A stretch of 64,000 nt of DNA from Pontibacterium sinense (GCF_015209595.1 NZ_JADEYS010000023.1:16848-80847); one strand, 5' to 3'. Positions 1 through 10,522 are shown, numbered from the stretch's first letter. Program-made: numbers and translations. Notes: generated by a model from the letters alone, not told the origin.

Positions 1-570
1 CGTTTGTCTCAGATCATCAATGGCGCTCAACGTCAGGTTGATCATGCACATCCGGATGAACAGCTGGATCTGGCGTTGCCATCCGAAGAACGCAGCCCCG
101 CAGGGCTTGGCGATATTCGCATTCTGGGTGTCGGTAATTTGCTTACTACTATGGCAAGCTGCTGTAAGCCTGTACCGGGTGACCCTATTGCGGGCTACAT
201 TACCGTAGGACGCGGCGTCTCTGTTCACCGGGATGACTGTCCAAACCTGATGCAGTTGCGTGAAACGGATGGCCCACGTGTGATTGAAGTGGACTGGGGA
301 CGTGAGGGTGAAGCGACCTATCCGGTGGATGTTTACATCGAAGCCTATGACCGTTCTGGTTTGTTGCGTGATGTGATGATTCTGCTGGCGGAGGACAATA
401 TTAACGTCACCGCCGCCAATACGGTCACCGATAAACACAACAATACCGCATGTCTGACAATTACGGTTGAGATAGCGGGACTGGAGTTGTTGGGGCGTAT
501 TATGGATAAGATCAACCAAGTACCAAACGTGATCGACGTACACCGCCAGCGCAGTGGATTTAACCTCTGA
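1..570 (+). CDS. relA: RelA (p)ppGpp synthetase, C-terminal fragment
   Basis: This is the last 189 codons of a gene that begins before the window; the frame is open from base 1. It holds the conserved-cysteine regulatory region (MASCCKPVPGD, then HRDDCPN) followed by a C-terminal ACT domain (from about VDVYIEAYDRSGLLRDV to the end), the regulatory end of RelA/SpoT enzymes. These parts sense ribosome-bound uncharged tRNA and control synthesis of the alarmone (p)ppGpp in the cytoplasm. RelA is preferred over SpoT because mazG follows at once, as in many gammaproteobacteria. The stop TGA overlaps the mazG ATG by one base. The catalytic half lies outside the window, so activity cannot be judged. 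Confidence 0.93.
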   Translation, partial: RLSQIINGAQRQVDHAHPDEQLDLALPSEERSPAGLGDIRILGVGNLLTTMASCCKPVPGDPIAGYITVGRGVSVHRDDCPNLMQLRETDGPRVIEVDWGREGEATYPVDVYIEAYDRSGLLRDVMILLAEDNINVTAANTVTDKHNNTACLTITVEIAGLELLGRIMDKINQVPNVIDVHRQRSGFNL

Positions 571-1391
571 TGGCGGATTACAGCGTTGATGATCTGATCT
601 ATCTGATGCAGCGTTTGCGCGATCCTGAGTCAGGCTGCCCCTGGGACCTGAAGCAGGATTTCGCCAGCATCGTGCCGCATACGCTGGAAGAGGCGTATGA
701 GGTGGCGGATACCATCGAACGTCAGGACTGGACGCATCTGAAAGATGAGCTGGGGGATCTGCTGTTTCAGGTGATCTTCTACGCGCAATTAGGCGATGAG
801 ATTGAAGATCAGGCTCAGCAATTCGACTTCAACGCGATTGTTAGCAACCTGATCGAGAAACTGGTACGACGTCATCCACATGTGTTCCCGGCAGGTACAC
901 TGCGTTCAGAGCGTAGCGGTGACAGCATTGATGAGGTGCAGATTAAGGCGAACTGGGAAGCGATCAAGCAGCAGGAGCGTGATCGAAAAGCGCGCTCCGG
1001 TGTGCTGGACGATGTACCACGAGCATTACCAGCGTTGAGTCGGGCGAACAAGCTGCAAAAGCGTGCCAGTCAGGTGGGATTTGATTGGGATGATCCTGAA
1101 CTGGTGCTGGATAAGATCGCTGAGGAGATCGACGAGCTGCGCGAAGCCATTCGTGATGGTCGTCAGGCGGAAATTCAGGATGAGATGGGTGATATCTTGT
1201 TTGCTCAGGTCAACCTGGCCCGTCACCTGAGTGTGAATCCTGAAGTCGCACTGCGTGGCACTAACCAGAAGTTTGAACGTCGTTTTGGACATGTGGAAAA
1301 ATGTGTTCAGGAATCGGGACGTGACTGGGATATGTTCAGCCTTGATGAGCTGGATGCATTCTGGGATGAAGCTAAAGCAAAAGGTCTTTGA
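570..1391 (+). CDS. mazG: Nucleoside triphosphate pyrophosphohydrolase MazG
   Basis: MazG hydrolyses (d)NTPs to the monophosphate and pyrophosphate and is linked to nucleotide-pool cleaning and damping of ppGpp in starvation. The 273-residue protein has the two tandem MazG domains of the enterobacterial type. The first carries LRDPESGCPWDLKQD and the helical EEAYEVADTI / LKDELGDLLFQV metal-binding motifs; the second repeats EEIDELREAI and EMGDILFAQVNLA. The length matches the full-size family. The start ATG overlaps the relA stop (TGATG), which implies translational coupling, and the next gene begins almost at its stop. The relA-mazG pairing supports a stringent-response operon. Confidence 0.95.
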   Translation: MADYSVDDLIYLMQRLRDPESGCPWDLKQDFASIVPHTLEEAYEVADTIERQDWTHLKDELGDLLFQVIFYAQLGDEIEDQAQQFDFNAIVSNLIEKLVRRHPHVFPAGTLRSERSGDSIDEVQIKANWEAIKQQERDRKARSGVLDDVPRALPALSRANKLQKRASQVGFDWDDPELVLDKIAEEIDELREAIRDGRQAEIQDEMGDILFAQVNLARHLSVNPEVALRGTNQKFERRFGHVEKCVQESGRDWDMFSLDELDAFWDEAKAKGL

Positions 1392-1402
1392 GGAGCGTAT
1401 CT

Positions 1403-1780
1403 GTGGGTGGAATGCATTGGTTTATCCTGATTGTTGTTTTACTCGCAGGTCTCGCTTTCTACAACTGGCAGAACAGCCAGAATCAGTTGTCACTGCTGAA
1501 AAAGCAGGGTTTTACTCTGGCCGAGGACTTGAAAGGTCAACCCAATCTGCTGGTGGATATTCAGGCCCGCGAACTGGCTGTGGTCACGCCTAAAGGTTTT
1601 CAGCGCTATCACTTTGACCGGGTTCAAAGTGTCGAGCTGCGTTTTGAAAACGGCGTACAGCAGCCTGAAAACTACCACCTCTATATTCTTTTAGATGGCG
1701 CTTCGCCACTAGAAATTCACTACGAAAACGAATGGCTGGCGCAAGATCAGCTCAATCGTTTACACGCCATACTGCCATAA
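1403..1780 (+). CDS. Small single-pass membrane protein, unknown function
   Basis: I do not recognise a named family. The protein has about 125 residues with one N-terminal transmembrane helix (HWFILIVVLLAGLAFYNW), a short amphipathic stretch and a C-terminal soluble domain of about 85 residues rich in beta-like segments (VDIQARELAVVTP, YHFDRVQSVELRF, LYILLDGASPLEIHY). The start is taken as GTG at 1403 because GAGGAG at 1390-1395 lies 7 bases upstream. A TTG at 1388 is in frame but has no ribosome site. It follows mazG at 11 bases and so probably belongs to the relA-mazG transcript. The soluble part looks like a small regulatory or binding domain facing the cytoplasm or periplasm, but this is a guess. 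Confidence 0.7.
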   Translation: MGGMHWFILIVVLLAGLAFYNWQNSQNQLSLLKKQGFTLAEDLKGQPNLLVDIQARELAVVTPKGFQRYHFDRVQSVELRFENGVQQPENYHLYILLDGASPLEIHYENEWLAQDQLNRLHAILP

Positions 1781-1998
1781 CACTTTTTGTTGTGGGTTTG
1801 CCACGTTATGTGGTCAGGCTCATCCTTTGGCTCTATTCTGAAATCTCTTTGGCTTTTGATAATTAGATCAAAGGGTGTATGTTGGTTTTATATCAAAGCG
1901 TTACTATCAAAGTGATCCACTGTTGCAGAGCTTAGCCCGCGCAGTTTTTGGGGTTATCTGCAACAGGCATATTTAAGGAATGTTTGCGGAGGTACGCG

Positions 1999-4608
1999 AT
2001 GTCTGATCTACACGAAGCCTTACGAGAGAATGTGCGCTCGTTGGGTGAAAGTCTGGGACGAACGATCAGTGGCCAGCGCGGTGATGAATTTTTGGACCGG
2101 CTGGAGCAGATACGGAAACTGGCGAAAAATGCCCGTGGCGCAGATGATGCCGCACGTGAATCATTGCTCCAAGTCCTGCATAACCTAAGTGATGACGAGG
2201 TTTTACCGGTTGCTCGGGCATTTACCCAGTTTCTTAATCTCGCCAATATCGCAGAAGAACATCACCGGGTGCGCCGGCGTCTGGAAATCACAGATGTCTG
2301 TACCCCAGATTCCCTTTGTAGCTTGTTCGCCCGTTTGCACCAGCGCGGATTCGACGCGAAAACCGTCGCCAGCACACTGAGCGAGATGCAGGTTGATCTG
2401 GTCCTCACAGCACATCCAACGGAAGTGAACCGCAGAACTCTGATTCAGAAATACGATGGTGTGGCCGACTGCCTACGGGGTTTGGATCAGGGAGAATCCT
2501 CTGAACAGCGCCTCAACGAGTTAATCAGTCAGATCTGGCATACCGATGAAATCCGTCAGCAACGCCCAACCCCGGTAGAAGAGGCCAAATGGGGTTTTGC
2601 GGTGATCGAAAACTCTCTGTGGAAAGCGATCCCGGAATTTCTAAAGCGGCTGGATGCACAGCTTGATGAAACATTGGGAGAACGCTTGCCTCTGGAGGCA
2701 TCGCCGGTACGTTTCGCGTCCTGGATGGGTGGTGATCGAGACGGCAACCCAAATGTTACTGCGAAAGTCACTGAAGAAGTGTTACTACTGTCGCGCTGGA
2801 TGGCGGCTGATCTGTATTTCCGCGATGTCGATGCACTGCGCTCAGAGCTTTCTATGGTGAAAGCGAACGATGAACTACGCCGCTGGATTGGTACTGACTG
2901 TGCGGAACCCTATCGAGAGATGTTAGGGCAGGTGCGTGCCCGATTGGCAAACACTAAAACATGGATTCATGCCAAGCTGAAAGGTGATCCGTTACCGGAT
3001 ACGCCGGTCTATCACTGCAGCGAGGAACTTTTGGAACCATTGATGCTGTGTCATAAGTCGCTGACGGACTGCGGTATGGGCATCATTGCAAAAGGGGCAT
3101 TGGAAGATATCATCCGTCGCATCGCGTGCTTTGGTACTTCACTGGTTAAGCTGGATATTCGTCAAAGCTCTGATCGACATGCTCAAGTCTTTGAAGAACT
3201 GTCTCAGTTCTACGGTTTGGGTTCCTACAATGGCTGGAGTGAGGAAGGGCGGCAGAACTTCCTGCTGAAAGAGTTACAAAGCCGCCGTCCCCTGTTTCCG
3301 CGTAACTGGGAACCCTCTGCTGAAGTGCAGGAGGTTCTGGATACCTGCAAAGTGGTGGCACAGGCAGAGCGAAATAATCTCGGTTCCTATGTGATCTCTA
3401 TGGCCAGTCAGCCCTCGGATGTATTAGCCGTTATCCTGTTGCTGAGAGACATGGGTATCGGCCATAACATGCGCGTGGTACCGCTGTTTGAAACCCTTGA
3501 TGACCTGGATAACGCCCGTGACTGTATCACGGCATTGTTGGATGTGGACTGGTATAAGCAGTACACCGAAGGTCATCAGGAGGTGATGATCGGATACTCT
3601 GACAGTTCAAAAGATGCGGGACAGCTGGCCGCTGCCTGGGGGCAGTTTAAAGCGCAGGAGGGCCTGACCGCACTGTGTAAAGAGCGTGGGGTACATCTGA
3701 CATTGTTCCATGGCCGTGGCGGTACAGTCGGTCGCGGGGGTGGTCCAAGTCATACGGCAATTTTGGCGCAGCCACCGGGGTCGGTAGATCGGAGTCTGCG
3801 GGTTACCGAACAAGGTGAGATGATTCGCTTTAAGTTTGGTATCCCGGAAATTGCTGTACGCAATTTGGAACTGTATGCCGGTGCGGTGTTGGAAGCGACA
3901 CTGGATCCTTCGCCGGGTCCAGAAGAGATGTGGCGTCAGCAGATGGAGCATATGGCCCAGCAAGGCCTGGCGTCCTATCGTGATGTTGTGCGCCATGATT
4001 CACAATTTGTACCCTATTTCCGGGCGGCGACACCGGAACAGGAACTTGCCAAACTGCCACTGGGCTCCCGCCCAGCGAAACGGCGTCAGGACGGTGGTGT
4101 CGAAAGTTTGCGAGCGATTCCGTGGATCTTTGCCTGGACGCAGATCCGCTTGATGCTGCCGGCATGGTTGGGTTCCGATACCGCGTTAGGTGAAGCGGTG
4201 AAAGGTGGTCAGGCATCGCTGCTACGTACGATGTATAAAGACTGGCCGTTCTTCCGCTCTTACGTGAACATGCTTGAGATGGTGTTGGCGAAGAGTGATC
4301 CGCGTATTGCGGCTTACTATGATCAACAACTGGTATCTGACGAGTTGGGGGTACTGGGTTCCAGTTTGCGTGGTCGTTTGCAGACGACAGTGGATCTGGT
4401 GAACGAGATAAAACAGCAGGATGAATTGCTGGTGGATCATCCGATTATTCGTCAGTCGATTGATGTCCGTAACCCTTATATTGATCCGCTGCACTTCCTG
4501 CAGGCTGAACTGCTGAATCGGGATCGTACACAACCCGATCAACGCCTAGAGCAAGCATTAATGGTAACGATGGCCGGAATTTCGGCCGGTATGCGTAACA
4601 CCGGTTAG
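1999..4608 (+). CDS. ppc: Phosphoenolpyruvate carboxylase
   Basis: This cytoplasmic enzyme carboxylates phosphoenolpyruvate with bicarbonate to oxaloacetate, refilling the TCA cycle. The 869-residue protein matches the bacterial length. Visible signatures are the catalytic-histidine motif TAHPTEVNRRT, the WMGGDRDGNPNVT motif, GYSDSSKDAG and the glycine loop FHGRGGTVGRGGGPSH; it ends with the conserved GMRNTG. An ATG 51 bases further up is in frame, but ATG 1999 has GGAGG at 1988-1992 at 6-base spacing and aligns with the E. coli N-terminus, so it is chosen. The gene is monocistronic: 218 bases separate it from the preceding gene and a hairpin terminator follows. Confidence 0.97.
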   Translation: MSDLHEALRENVRSLGESLGRTISGQRGDEFLDRLEQIRKLAKNARGADDAARESLLQVLHNLSDDEVLPVARAFTQFLNLANIAEEHHRVRRRLEITDVCTPDSLCSLFARLHQRGFDAKTVASTLSEMQVDLVLTAHPTEVNRRTLIQKYDGVADCLRGLDQGESSEQRLNELISQIWHTDEIRQQRPTPVEEAKWGFAVIENSLWKAIPEFLKRLDAQLDETLGERLPLEASPVRFASWMGGDRDGNPNVTAKVTEEVLLLSRWMAADLYFRDVDALRSELSMVKANDELRRWIGTDCAEPYREMLGQVRARLANTKTWIHAKLKGDPLPDTPVYHCSEELLEPLMLCHKSLTDCGMGIIAKGALEDIIRRIACFGTSLVKLDIRQSSDRHAQVFEELSQFYGLGSYNGWSEEGRQNFLLKELQSRRPLFPRNWEPSAEVQEVLDTCKVVAQAERNNLGSYVISMASQPSDVLAVILLLRDMGIGHNMRVVPLFETLDDLDNARDCITALLDVDWYKQYTEGHQEVMIGYSDSSKDAGQLAAAWGQFKAQEGLTALCKERGVHLTLFHGRGGTVGRGGGPSHTAILAQPPGSVDRSLRVTEQGEMIRFKFGIPEIAVRNLELYAGAVLEATLDPSPGPEEMWRQQMEHMAQQGLASYRDVVRHDSQFVPYFRAATPEQELAKLPLGSRPAKRRQDGGVESLRAIPWIFAWTQIRLMLPAWLGSDTALGEAVKGGQASLLRTMYKDWPFFRSYVNMLEMVLAKSDPRIAAYYDQQLVSDELGVLGSSLRGRLQTTVDLVNEIKQQDELLVDHPIIRQSIDVRNPYIDPLHFLQAELLNRDRTQPDQRLEQALMVTMAGISAGMRNTG

Positions 4609-4626
4609 GGCTTCTCTGGCCCTTTA

Positions 4627-4652
4627 AATACAGGCGCTCTGGCGCCTGTATT
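4627..4652 (+). terminator. Hairpin terminator after ppc
   Basis: A perfect 11-bp inverted repeat (AATACAGGCGC / GCGCCTGTATT) with a four-base loop starts 19 bases after the ppc stop. The T-tract is short and interrupted (TTACTTTCTT), so efficiency may be moderate. Confidence 0.75.
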
Positions 4653-5591
<939 letters not shown>

Positions 5592-5620
5592 GCTAACGCT
5601 TTTTACCACCAAGACTGCTA

Positions 5621-5649
5621 AAACCGCGCTTTTCCAGCGCGGTTTTTTT
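5621..5649 (+). terminator. Rho-independent terminator after adk
   Basis: A 9-bp stem (AAACCGCGC / GCGCGGTTT) with a seven-base loop is followed by an uninterrupted run of seven T, 30 bases after the adk stop. Confidence 0.9.
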
Positions 5650-5721
5650 ATGTCTGCAATCTGGCAGGAAAAAACTGACTATGTCAGAAAGTGCGTATGC
5701 ACCGAATCTCGCTTTTTCACG

Positions 5722-5727
5722 TATAAT
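5722..5727 (+). promoter_or_regulatory. Predicted sigma70 -10 element for hemH
   Basis: A perfect TATAAT lies 33 bases before the chosen hemH start. No good -35 is seen at the expected distance. If transcription starts near 5734, the upstream ATG at 5739 would have almost no leader, which favours the start at 5760. Confidence 0.5.
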
Positions 5728-5759
5728 CAGCCCCCTGAATGGATAGGACAGCCAAGAAC

Positions 5760-6770
5760 ATGCGCAAAGAGCAGAAAACAGCCGTAATACTCGCCAATCT
5801 CGGTACCCCGGATAAAGCAGAAGCCGGTGCCGTACGTCGTTACCTGGATGAGTTTCTTTCTGATCAGCGAGTCGTAGAAGGAAAAGGCTTACGCCGTCTG
5901 CTTTGGCTTGCCGTGCTAAAAGGGATCATTCTGACCGTGCGCCCGAAACGTGTGGCAAAAGCGTATGCGTCCATCTGGGAAGATGATTCGCCGATGCGCA
6001 AGATTCTTAACCAACAGGTGGCTGAACTGAAGTTGGTGTTACAAGAGCGTTTTGAGACGCGAGCTCCAGAAGTATATGCTGCGATGACCTACGGTCAGCC
6101 GGGATTGACTCCCTTATTGCATGAGTTGTCTGCGAACGGGTATACGCAGCTGTTAATTGTGCCGCTCTACCCTCAGTATTCTGCGACAACCACCGCACCG
6201 ATATACGATCAGGTTGCCCGTTTTCAGATGGCGCAACGTGAAGTGATGGATGTACGTATTGTGAAGTCGTACTACAGTCATCCGTCTTATATTCAGGCGC
6301 TGGCTGACAGCATCCGGGAATATCGTGCAGAGCAGGGTGATGCAGATAAGCTAATGCTCTCATACCATGGTATTCCTAAAGAATACGCCGACAAGGGCGA
6401 CCCGTATCCCGAGCAATGCCATCAGACCTCAGAGTTGTTGGCCGCGGCCTTAGGGTTGGGGGATACCGAATGGATGACCACCTTCCAGTCCCGTTTTGGG
6501 CCTAAAGAGTGGTTACAACCCTATACTGACAAGACATTAGAGACGCTGCCGGCTCAGGGCGTGAAAAAGATACAGGTGGCCTGCCCGGCATTTTCTGCTG
6601 ATTGTCTGGAAACACTGGAAGAGATTGCGATAGAAAATCGTGATGTCTTTAACGAAGCGGGTGGTGACGATTATGCCTATATTCCGGCATTAAACGCCTC
6701 CGCAGGTTTTATTACCTTGCTTGCCGATCTGGTTGCAGAACAGGCCGGTGACTGGGTACAGGAGCGATAA
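5760..6770 (+). CDS. hemH: Ferrochelatase
   Basis: It inserts ferrous iron into protoporphyrin IX, the last step of protoheme synthesis, at the inner face of the cytoplasmic membrane. The 336-residue protein has the family order: N-terminal [10 protein letters not shown], the middle [13 protein letters not shown] motif, the catalytic-histidine motif [10 protein letters not shown], then [15 protein letters not shown] and [17 protein letters not shown]. No C-terminal [2Fe-2S] cysteine cluster is seen. Two in-frame ATGs compete; 5760 is preferred because a TATAAT -10 box at 5722 places the likely transcript start next to the upstream ATG at 5739. rlmB follows two bases after the stop, so both are probably co-transcribed. 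Confidence 0.95.
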   Translation: MRKEQKTAVILANLGTPDKAEAGAVRRYLDEFLSDQRVVEGKGLRRLLWLAVLKGIILTVRPKRVAKAYASIWEDDSPMRKILNQQVAELKLVLQERFETRAPEVYAAMTYGQPGLTPLLHELSANGYTQLLIVPLYPQYSATTTAPIYDQVARFQMAQREVMDVRIVKSYYSHPSYIQALADSIREYRAEQGDADKLMLSYHGIPKEYADKGDPYPEQCHQTSELLAAALGLGDTEWMTTFQSRFGPKEWLQPYTDKTLETLPAQGVKKIQVACPAFSADCLETLEEIAIENRDVFNEAGGDDYAYIPALNASAGFITLLADLVAEQAGDWVQER

Positions 6771-6772
6771 GT

Positions 6773-7510
6773 TTGCAAAACGAAATACTGTTCGGAATCC
6801 ATGCGGTTAAAACTGCGTTACAGCGTGATGCTAAGCGCGTACGTGCATTAAAAGCACAAAAAGGCCGTAAGGACGAACGCATCCAGCAAGTGTTGGAACT
6901 GGCGCAGCAGCAAGGTATCCGTGTGCAATGGCTGAGCCGTCACGAGTTGGATGAGCTGACCAGCAACGGCGTTCATCAGGGTGTGCTGGTGGAATGTGAG
7001 CCGATCCGGGCGCATAACGAAAAGGATCTGGATAGGTTGCTGGCTAATCTGGATGAACCTGCTTTCCTGCTCGTATTGGATGGCGTGACCGATCCGCATA
7101 ATTTAGGGGCTTGCCTGCGCACAGCCGATGCAGCCGGTGTACATGCGGTTATTGCGCCTAAGGATAAATCGGCACCACTGAATGCAACTGTGGCTAAAGT
7201 CGCCTGTGGCGCGGCTGAAGCCGTGCCTTATGTGCTGGTAACCAATCTTGCGCGCACGCTGAAAAGTCTGCAGGAACAGGGAATCTGGACCACTGGAACG
7301 GCTGGTGAAACTGATCTGAATGTATACGATGCCAATCTGACCGGACCTATGGCTTTGATCATGGGGGCAGAAGGTAAAGGTATGCGCCGCCTGACCCGCG
7401 AGCATTGTGATCAGCTGGTGAAAATTCCGATGGCAGGTGAAGTTAGTAGTCTGAACGTATCGGTTGCCACCGGCGTATGTCTGTTTGAGGCGGTGAGACA
7501 GCGCAGCTAG
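6773..7510 (+). CDS. rlmB: 23S rRNA (Gm2251) 2'-O-methyltransferase RlmB
   Basis: This SpoU-class enzyme methylates the ribose of G2251 in the peptidyl-transferase P-loop of 23S rRNA using SAM. The 245-residue protein has an N-terminal substrate-binding domain ([10 protein letters not shown]) and the knotted SPOUT methyltransferase domain with [32 protein letters not shown] and the C-terminal [17 protein letters not shown] motif; the end EAVRQRS is that of E. coli RlmB. The start is TTG, with GGAG at 6761-6764 placed 8 bases upstream; no ATG nearby fits the family N-terminus. It lies two bases after hemH and is likely in the same operon. Confidence 0.96.
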   Translation: MQNEILFGIHAVKTALQRDAKRVRALKAQKGRKDERIQQVLELAQQQGIRVQWLSRHELDELTSNGVHQGVLVECEPIRAHNEKDLDRLLANLDEPAFLLVLDGVTDPHNLGACLRTADAAGVHAVIAPKDKSAPLNATVAKVACGAAEAVPYVLVTNLARTLKSLQEQGIWTTGTAGETDLNVYDANLTGPMALIMGAEGKGMRRLTREHCDQLVKIPMAGEVSSLNVSVATGVCLFEAVRQRS

Positions 7511-7660
7511 TGATTAATGATACGGACGGGTGTTCATCGCCATCTGTATCTTATTCAGACATACGTGCTGAGAAGGGCGTTGGCGGCGGATATAGGTGCT
7601 AACCGCTAACGATTCCTTCGCTGAGTGTGCAAGGCCACACCAAAAGCACCGCAGTGAGAC

Positions 7661-9421
7661 TTAAGGCGTTTCGTCTTTTTCACCCGCTGCATAGGCGTAC
7701 ACTGCGGGCACAAAGATATTAATTGCGACCCCTTCATTATCAGTACCCGCGCCTATACTGAGTTCGGCGTTCATGTAGTCGGCTCTTTCCTGAATACTCA
7801 TCAAACCAAAGCCGCCCCTTTCCGTTGCAGGCTTTACAGTGACAGGCAATCCCACACCGTCGTCTTCTATTATCAGTCTTACACCCTGTGCTTCATCCTG
7901 GAGCTTAATCGTGGCGAGGGTGCCGTTAGCATGTTTCATAATATTGGTTAGAGCTTCTTGGGCAATACGATAAAGATTGGACTTGATATCGTCGTTGAGT
8001 TTTTTCTCCTGCTCAAACTCCATTAAAACTCCATAGTCCTGCTTTTCTAGCTGCTTAATCGCGTGAATCTTGGGAATGCTGACACTCAGACCAAAATTAC
8101 CCATCTCAAATGGGCGCAATGACTCGATACGGCTGTATACCTTGTCATACATCAGGTTAATGATATTGATACAGTTGGAGACCGTGTCAGTTGACGTCTG
8201 ATCATTTCTCAGTTGATCTTTGAGTGTGATCAAATTGATATGGACGACGGCAAGCAACTGGCTCATATCATCATGCAGGTCATTCGAAATCCTTGAACGT
8301 TCATGCTCCTGTGACTTGATGAGGTGATGGAGAATGCGGCGTTTGTCTTCGTTAATCGCGGTCAGTTCAATATTCGCGTGTTCGAGTAGTTCCTCTTTTT
8401 GTTTCAGGTCTTTCATGATTTCGACGATCTCTTCGCCAATATCGTTAAAGTCGGTGATGTTGGTTTTACGCCATGTGGTGCGTTTGTCCATATGTGCTTT
8501 GCGTGCAAACAGAATTAGGGATTGCAGCTGCGTATCAACCGAGCGGGAAAGGGTGAAGGTGATCAGCACTGAAATGAGCAACGCAACGACACAGCCGAAT
8601 ATCATGGTTTCCCAGAACTGAGTACGGAGGTCTTGACTGGCATAATTATCGGGATGAAATTTGATGGTGAATTGCTGACCTAAAGCGGTTTCACCTTGTG
8701 AGGTGACAGGGGGGCTTTCTTCCTGCTCCAGAAATTTATCCAGCCAACTTTTGGTACGGCTGGAGGGATACATTAAGGTGCTGATGTTCGCGTTATCGAA
8801 CTGAAAGCTAATCTGATGCAGGTCGTTTTGATCGGAGTAGGATAGTTTTTCTAACAGATATTGATTGTCTGAAAGTTTAATGCCGCCAACCAGCTGACCT
8901 ATGACCTTGCCAGAGCTTTTGATGTCCAGAGAGGTGGAATAAACCCCCAATGTCGTATCGTTAACCTTTATGGTGTTCCAGCCATAGCTATCCGTGCCGC
9001 CACTTCGAATGATCAGATCGGTGCAGGACAGATGCTGCAGCTTGGTAAAATAGCCACCGAACAGAAAACATTTGTCCGAGTTGAGGAAGGATACGGCGAT
9101 GAAGTCATAGCGCACCTTTTCGAACTCCTCTTCCCAGTTCGACAAGGTGTTGAGAAAGTTATCCAGATCTCCGTGGTAAAAAGATTCCACCATCCTGTCG
9201 TTGGAGCGGATGGTCAGGAAGTTTTCCTCAACGCCGTCGAGATAGTTGCGTAAACCGTCTTCCAGACGGATTGCCATCGCGCTGTTATGCGTGTCAATTT
9301 GCCGACCGATGATCTCTTTTGAGTCATAGAAGGCATGGATCAGAAAAGCGATCAGGAAGGTACAGGTTGCCAACAGCAACAGCATGAATGTGATTGTTTT
9401 GAACCGTAAATTGGCGTACAT
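7661..9421 (-). CDS. Membrane histidine kinase, HisKA_3/NarL-partner type, next to LuxP
   Basis: A 586-residue sensor kinase. Transmembrane helix 1 (about residues 9-30) and helix 2 (about 272-292) flank a periplasmic domain of roughly 240 residues; a linker and coiled coil (about 335-372) lead to a HisKA_3 dimerisation domain with phospho-acceptor His383 in NDLHDD. The ATPase domain shows the N box (EALTNIMKHA), DDGVG and GGFGLMSIQERA. The architecture is that of NarX/DegS kinases, whose partners are NarL/FixJ regulators. It has no receiver domain, unlike the hybrid kinase LuxQ. The gene starts 12 bases after the luxP-like stop, with AAGGG upstream, so LuxP is the probable ligand-sensing partner of its periplasmic domain. 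No response regulator gene is in the window. Confidence 0.85.
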   Translation of the reverse strand: MYANLRFKTITFMLLLLATCTFLIAFLIHAFYDSKEIIGRQIDTHNSAMAIRLEDGLRNYLDGVEENFLTIRSNDRMVESFYHGDLDNFLNTLSNWEEEFEKVRYDFIAVSFLNSDKCFLFGGYFTKLQHLSCTDLIIRSGGTDSYGWNTIKVNDTTLGVYSTSLDIKSSGKVIGQLVGGIKLSDNQYLLEKLSYSDQNDLHQISFQFDNANISTLMYPSSRTKSWLDKFLEQEESPPVTSQGETALGQQFTIKFHPDNYASQDLRTQFWETMIFGCVVALLISVLITFTLSRSVDTQLQSLILFARKAHMDKRTTWRKTNITDFNDIGEEIVEIMKDLKQKEELLEHANIELTAINEDKRRILHHLIKSQEHERSRISNDLHDDMSQLLAVVHINLITLKDQLRNDQTSTDTVSNCINIINLMYDKVYSRIESLRPFEMGNFGLSVSIPKIHAIKQLEKQDYGVLMEFEQEKKLNDDIKSNLYRIAQEALTNIMKHANGTLATIKLQDEAQGVRLIIEDDGVGLPVTVKPATERGGFGLMSIQERADYMNAELSIGAGTDNEGVAINIFVPAVYAYAAGEKDETP

Positions 9422-9433
9422 GCGGATGCCCTT

Positions 9434-10522
9434 TTACATATCCTTGTTAGAGTATCTGAAGGCCTTGTTTTCCATGCGTTTTATCTCGTCCAACGACATC
9501 CTGTCATCCAGGATGGTGAAGCCCCCTGAGAAGATCAGAGGCACCGCTTTCCCCTCCAGATCTCGCTTTATGGCTTCAGCCATCGATACACCATTACTGT
9601 CATTCATCCGCATCAGTACAACCTGAAGGTTGCCATTGACCAGTTCCTGAATTTCTTCAGATCCACCGCCCCAGCCATTGATAATAATGTCTGGACGTCC
9701 GGCCTCCTGGAGCGCGTCAAGGGCGCCAATCGCCGTGTCAGTTCCGCAGGCATAGATGTACTTAACGTTGGGTGTTTCTGCCAGAATCTGTTGAGTTGCC
9801 TTGTAGCCGCCTTCACGGGTTGAATCGGTATAGTAGCTGGACAACAGCGTGTGGTAGTTGCCGACTTCCTGAATAAAGGTCAGTCCGCGCATTTCACTGA
9901 CAAGCCCTTTGTTACGGAAGATCACCGCATACGGGGTACCTAGTGGCATTCGGCTTTTAAAGTAACGGGCTAAACGTTTAGCCCCTTCGGTATGATCAAA
10001 GCCCGTATACATAAAGGGCTGTTTCTTACCCCAGTCCTTTATCGGGGTCGTGATGTTCTGAAGAATTAGCTTGATATCGCTGCCTCGAATCAGGCGTTCG
10101 ACCATCGCCTTTTGGCGGGCGGAGTCCAGAGTGTAAACCAGATAATCCGGTGACCATTCAAGCATCTCTTCAATCTGCTTCACTTGCTTGGATACTTCGG
10201 TATAGGGCTTGGTATAACGAGTTTTCAGTTCATAGTCGATTCCCAGTTCTTTCATGCGATGCTCAAATGAGGTCACGCTGCGTAGCCAGTAACCGGAGTA
10301 CTGAAAGGATGGGTAGATGATGCCGACTTTTATCTTCTTCGTCTGCTCTGTGATGGGCACCGCATCGTTTCGGACCGCTTCGATCAGCTCGTTGGAGGCT
10401 TGTTTTTGTATCGGATGAAACTCGTAGTACTCATCATATTTCCAGTAATCGGTAAGTTTCCCTGCCCCAACCACGCTGATATCACTGAGTATCAGAAATA
10501 CAGTCATGAGTAATCTGACCAA
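9434..10522 (-). CDS. luxP: LuxP-like periplasmic autoinducer-2 binding protein
   Basis: A 362-residue periplasmic binding protein of the ribose/LacI fold, close to Vibrio LuxP (about 365 residues) along its whole length. With Met1 at the chosen start, the positions that contact borate-AI-2 in V. harveyi LuxP (as I recall them) are all kept: Gln74, Ser76, Trp79, Asn156, Arg212, Thr261, Asp262, Trp284 and Arg305, in motifs such as LILQNITTP, INGWGGGS and VLMRMND. The start is a TTG, because AAGGAG at 10530-10535 sits 7 bases before it and it begins a normal signal peptide (MVRLLMTVFLILSDISVVGAG). It is co-transcribed with the downstream kinase. The likely role is delivery of the AI-2 signal to that kinase; another furanose-like sugar is possible. 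Confidence 0.85.
   Translation of the reverse strand: MVRLLMTVFLILSDISVVGAGKLTDYWKYDEYYEFHPIQKQASNELIEAVRNDAVPITEQTKKIKVGIIYPSFQYSGYWLRSVTSFEHRMKELGIDYELKTRYTKPYTEVSKQVKQIEEMLEWSPDYLVYTLDSARQKAMVERLIRGSDIKLILQNITTPIKDWGKKQPFMYTGFDHTEGAKRLARYFKSRMPLGTPYAVIFRNKGLVSEMRGLTFIQEVGNYHTLLSSYYTDSTREGGYKATQQILAETPNVKYIYACGTDTAIGALDALQEAGRPDIIINGWGGGSEEIQELVNGNLQVVLMRMNDSNGVSMAEAIKRDLEGKAVPLIFSGGFTILDDRMSLDEIKRMENKAFRYSNKDM

Noticed and set aside
1781..1998. Possible ppc promoter sequences
   Set aside because: Candidate -35 and -10 boxes have wrong spacing; no defensible pair could be chosen.
7511..7660. Terminator between convergent rlmB and kinase genes
   Set aside because: Only a weak short stem (GTGTG / CACAC) is visible without T-tract.
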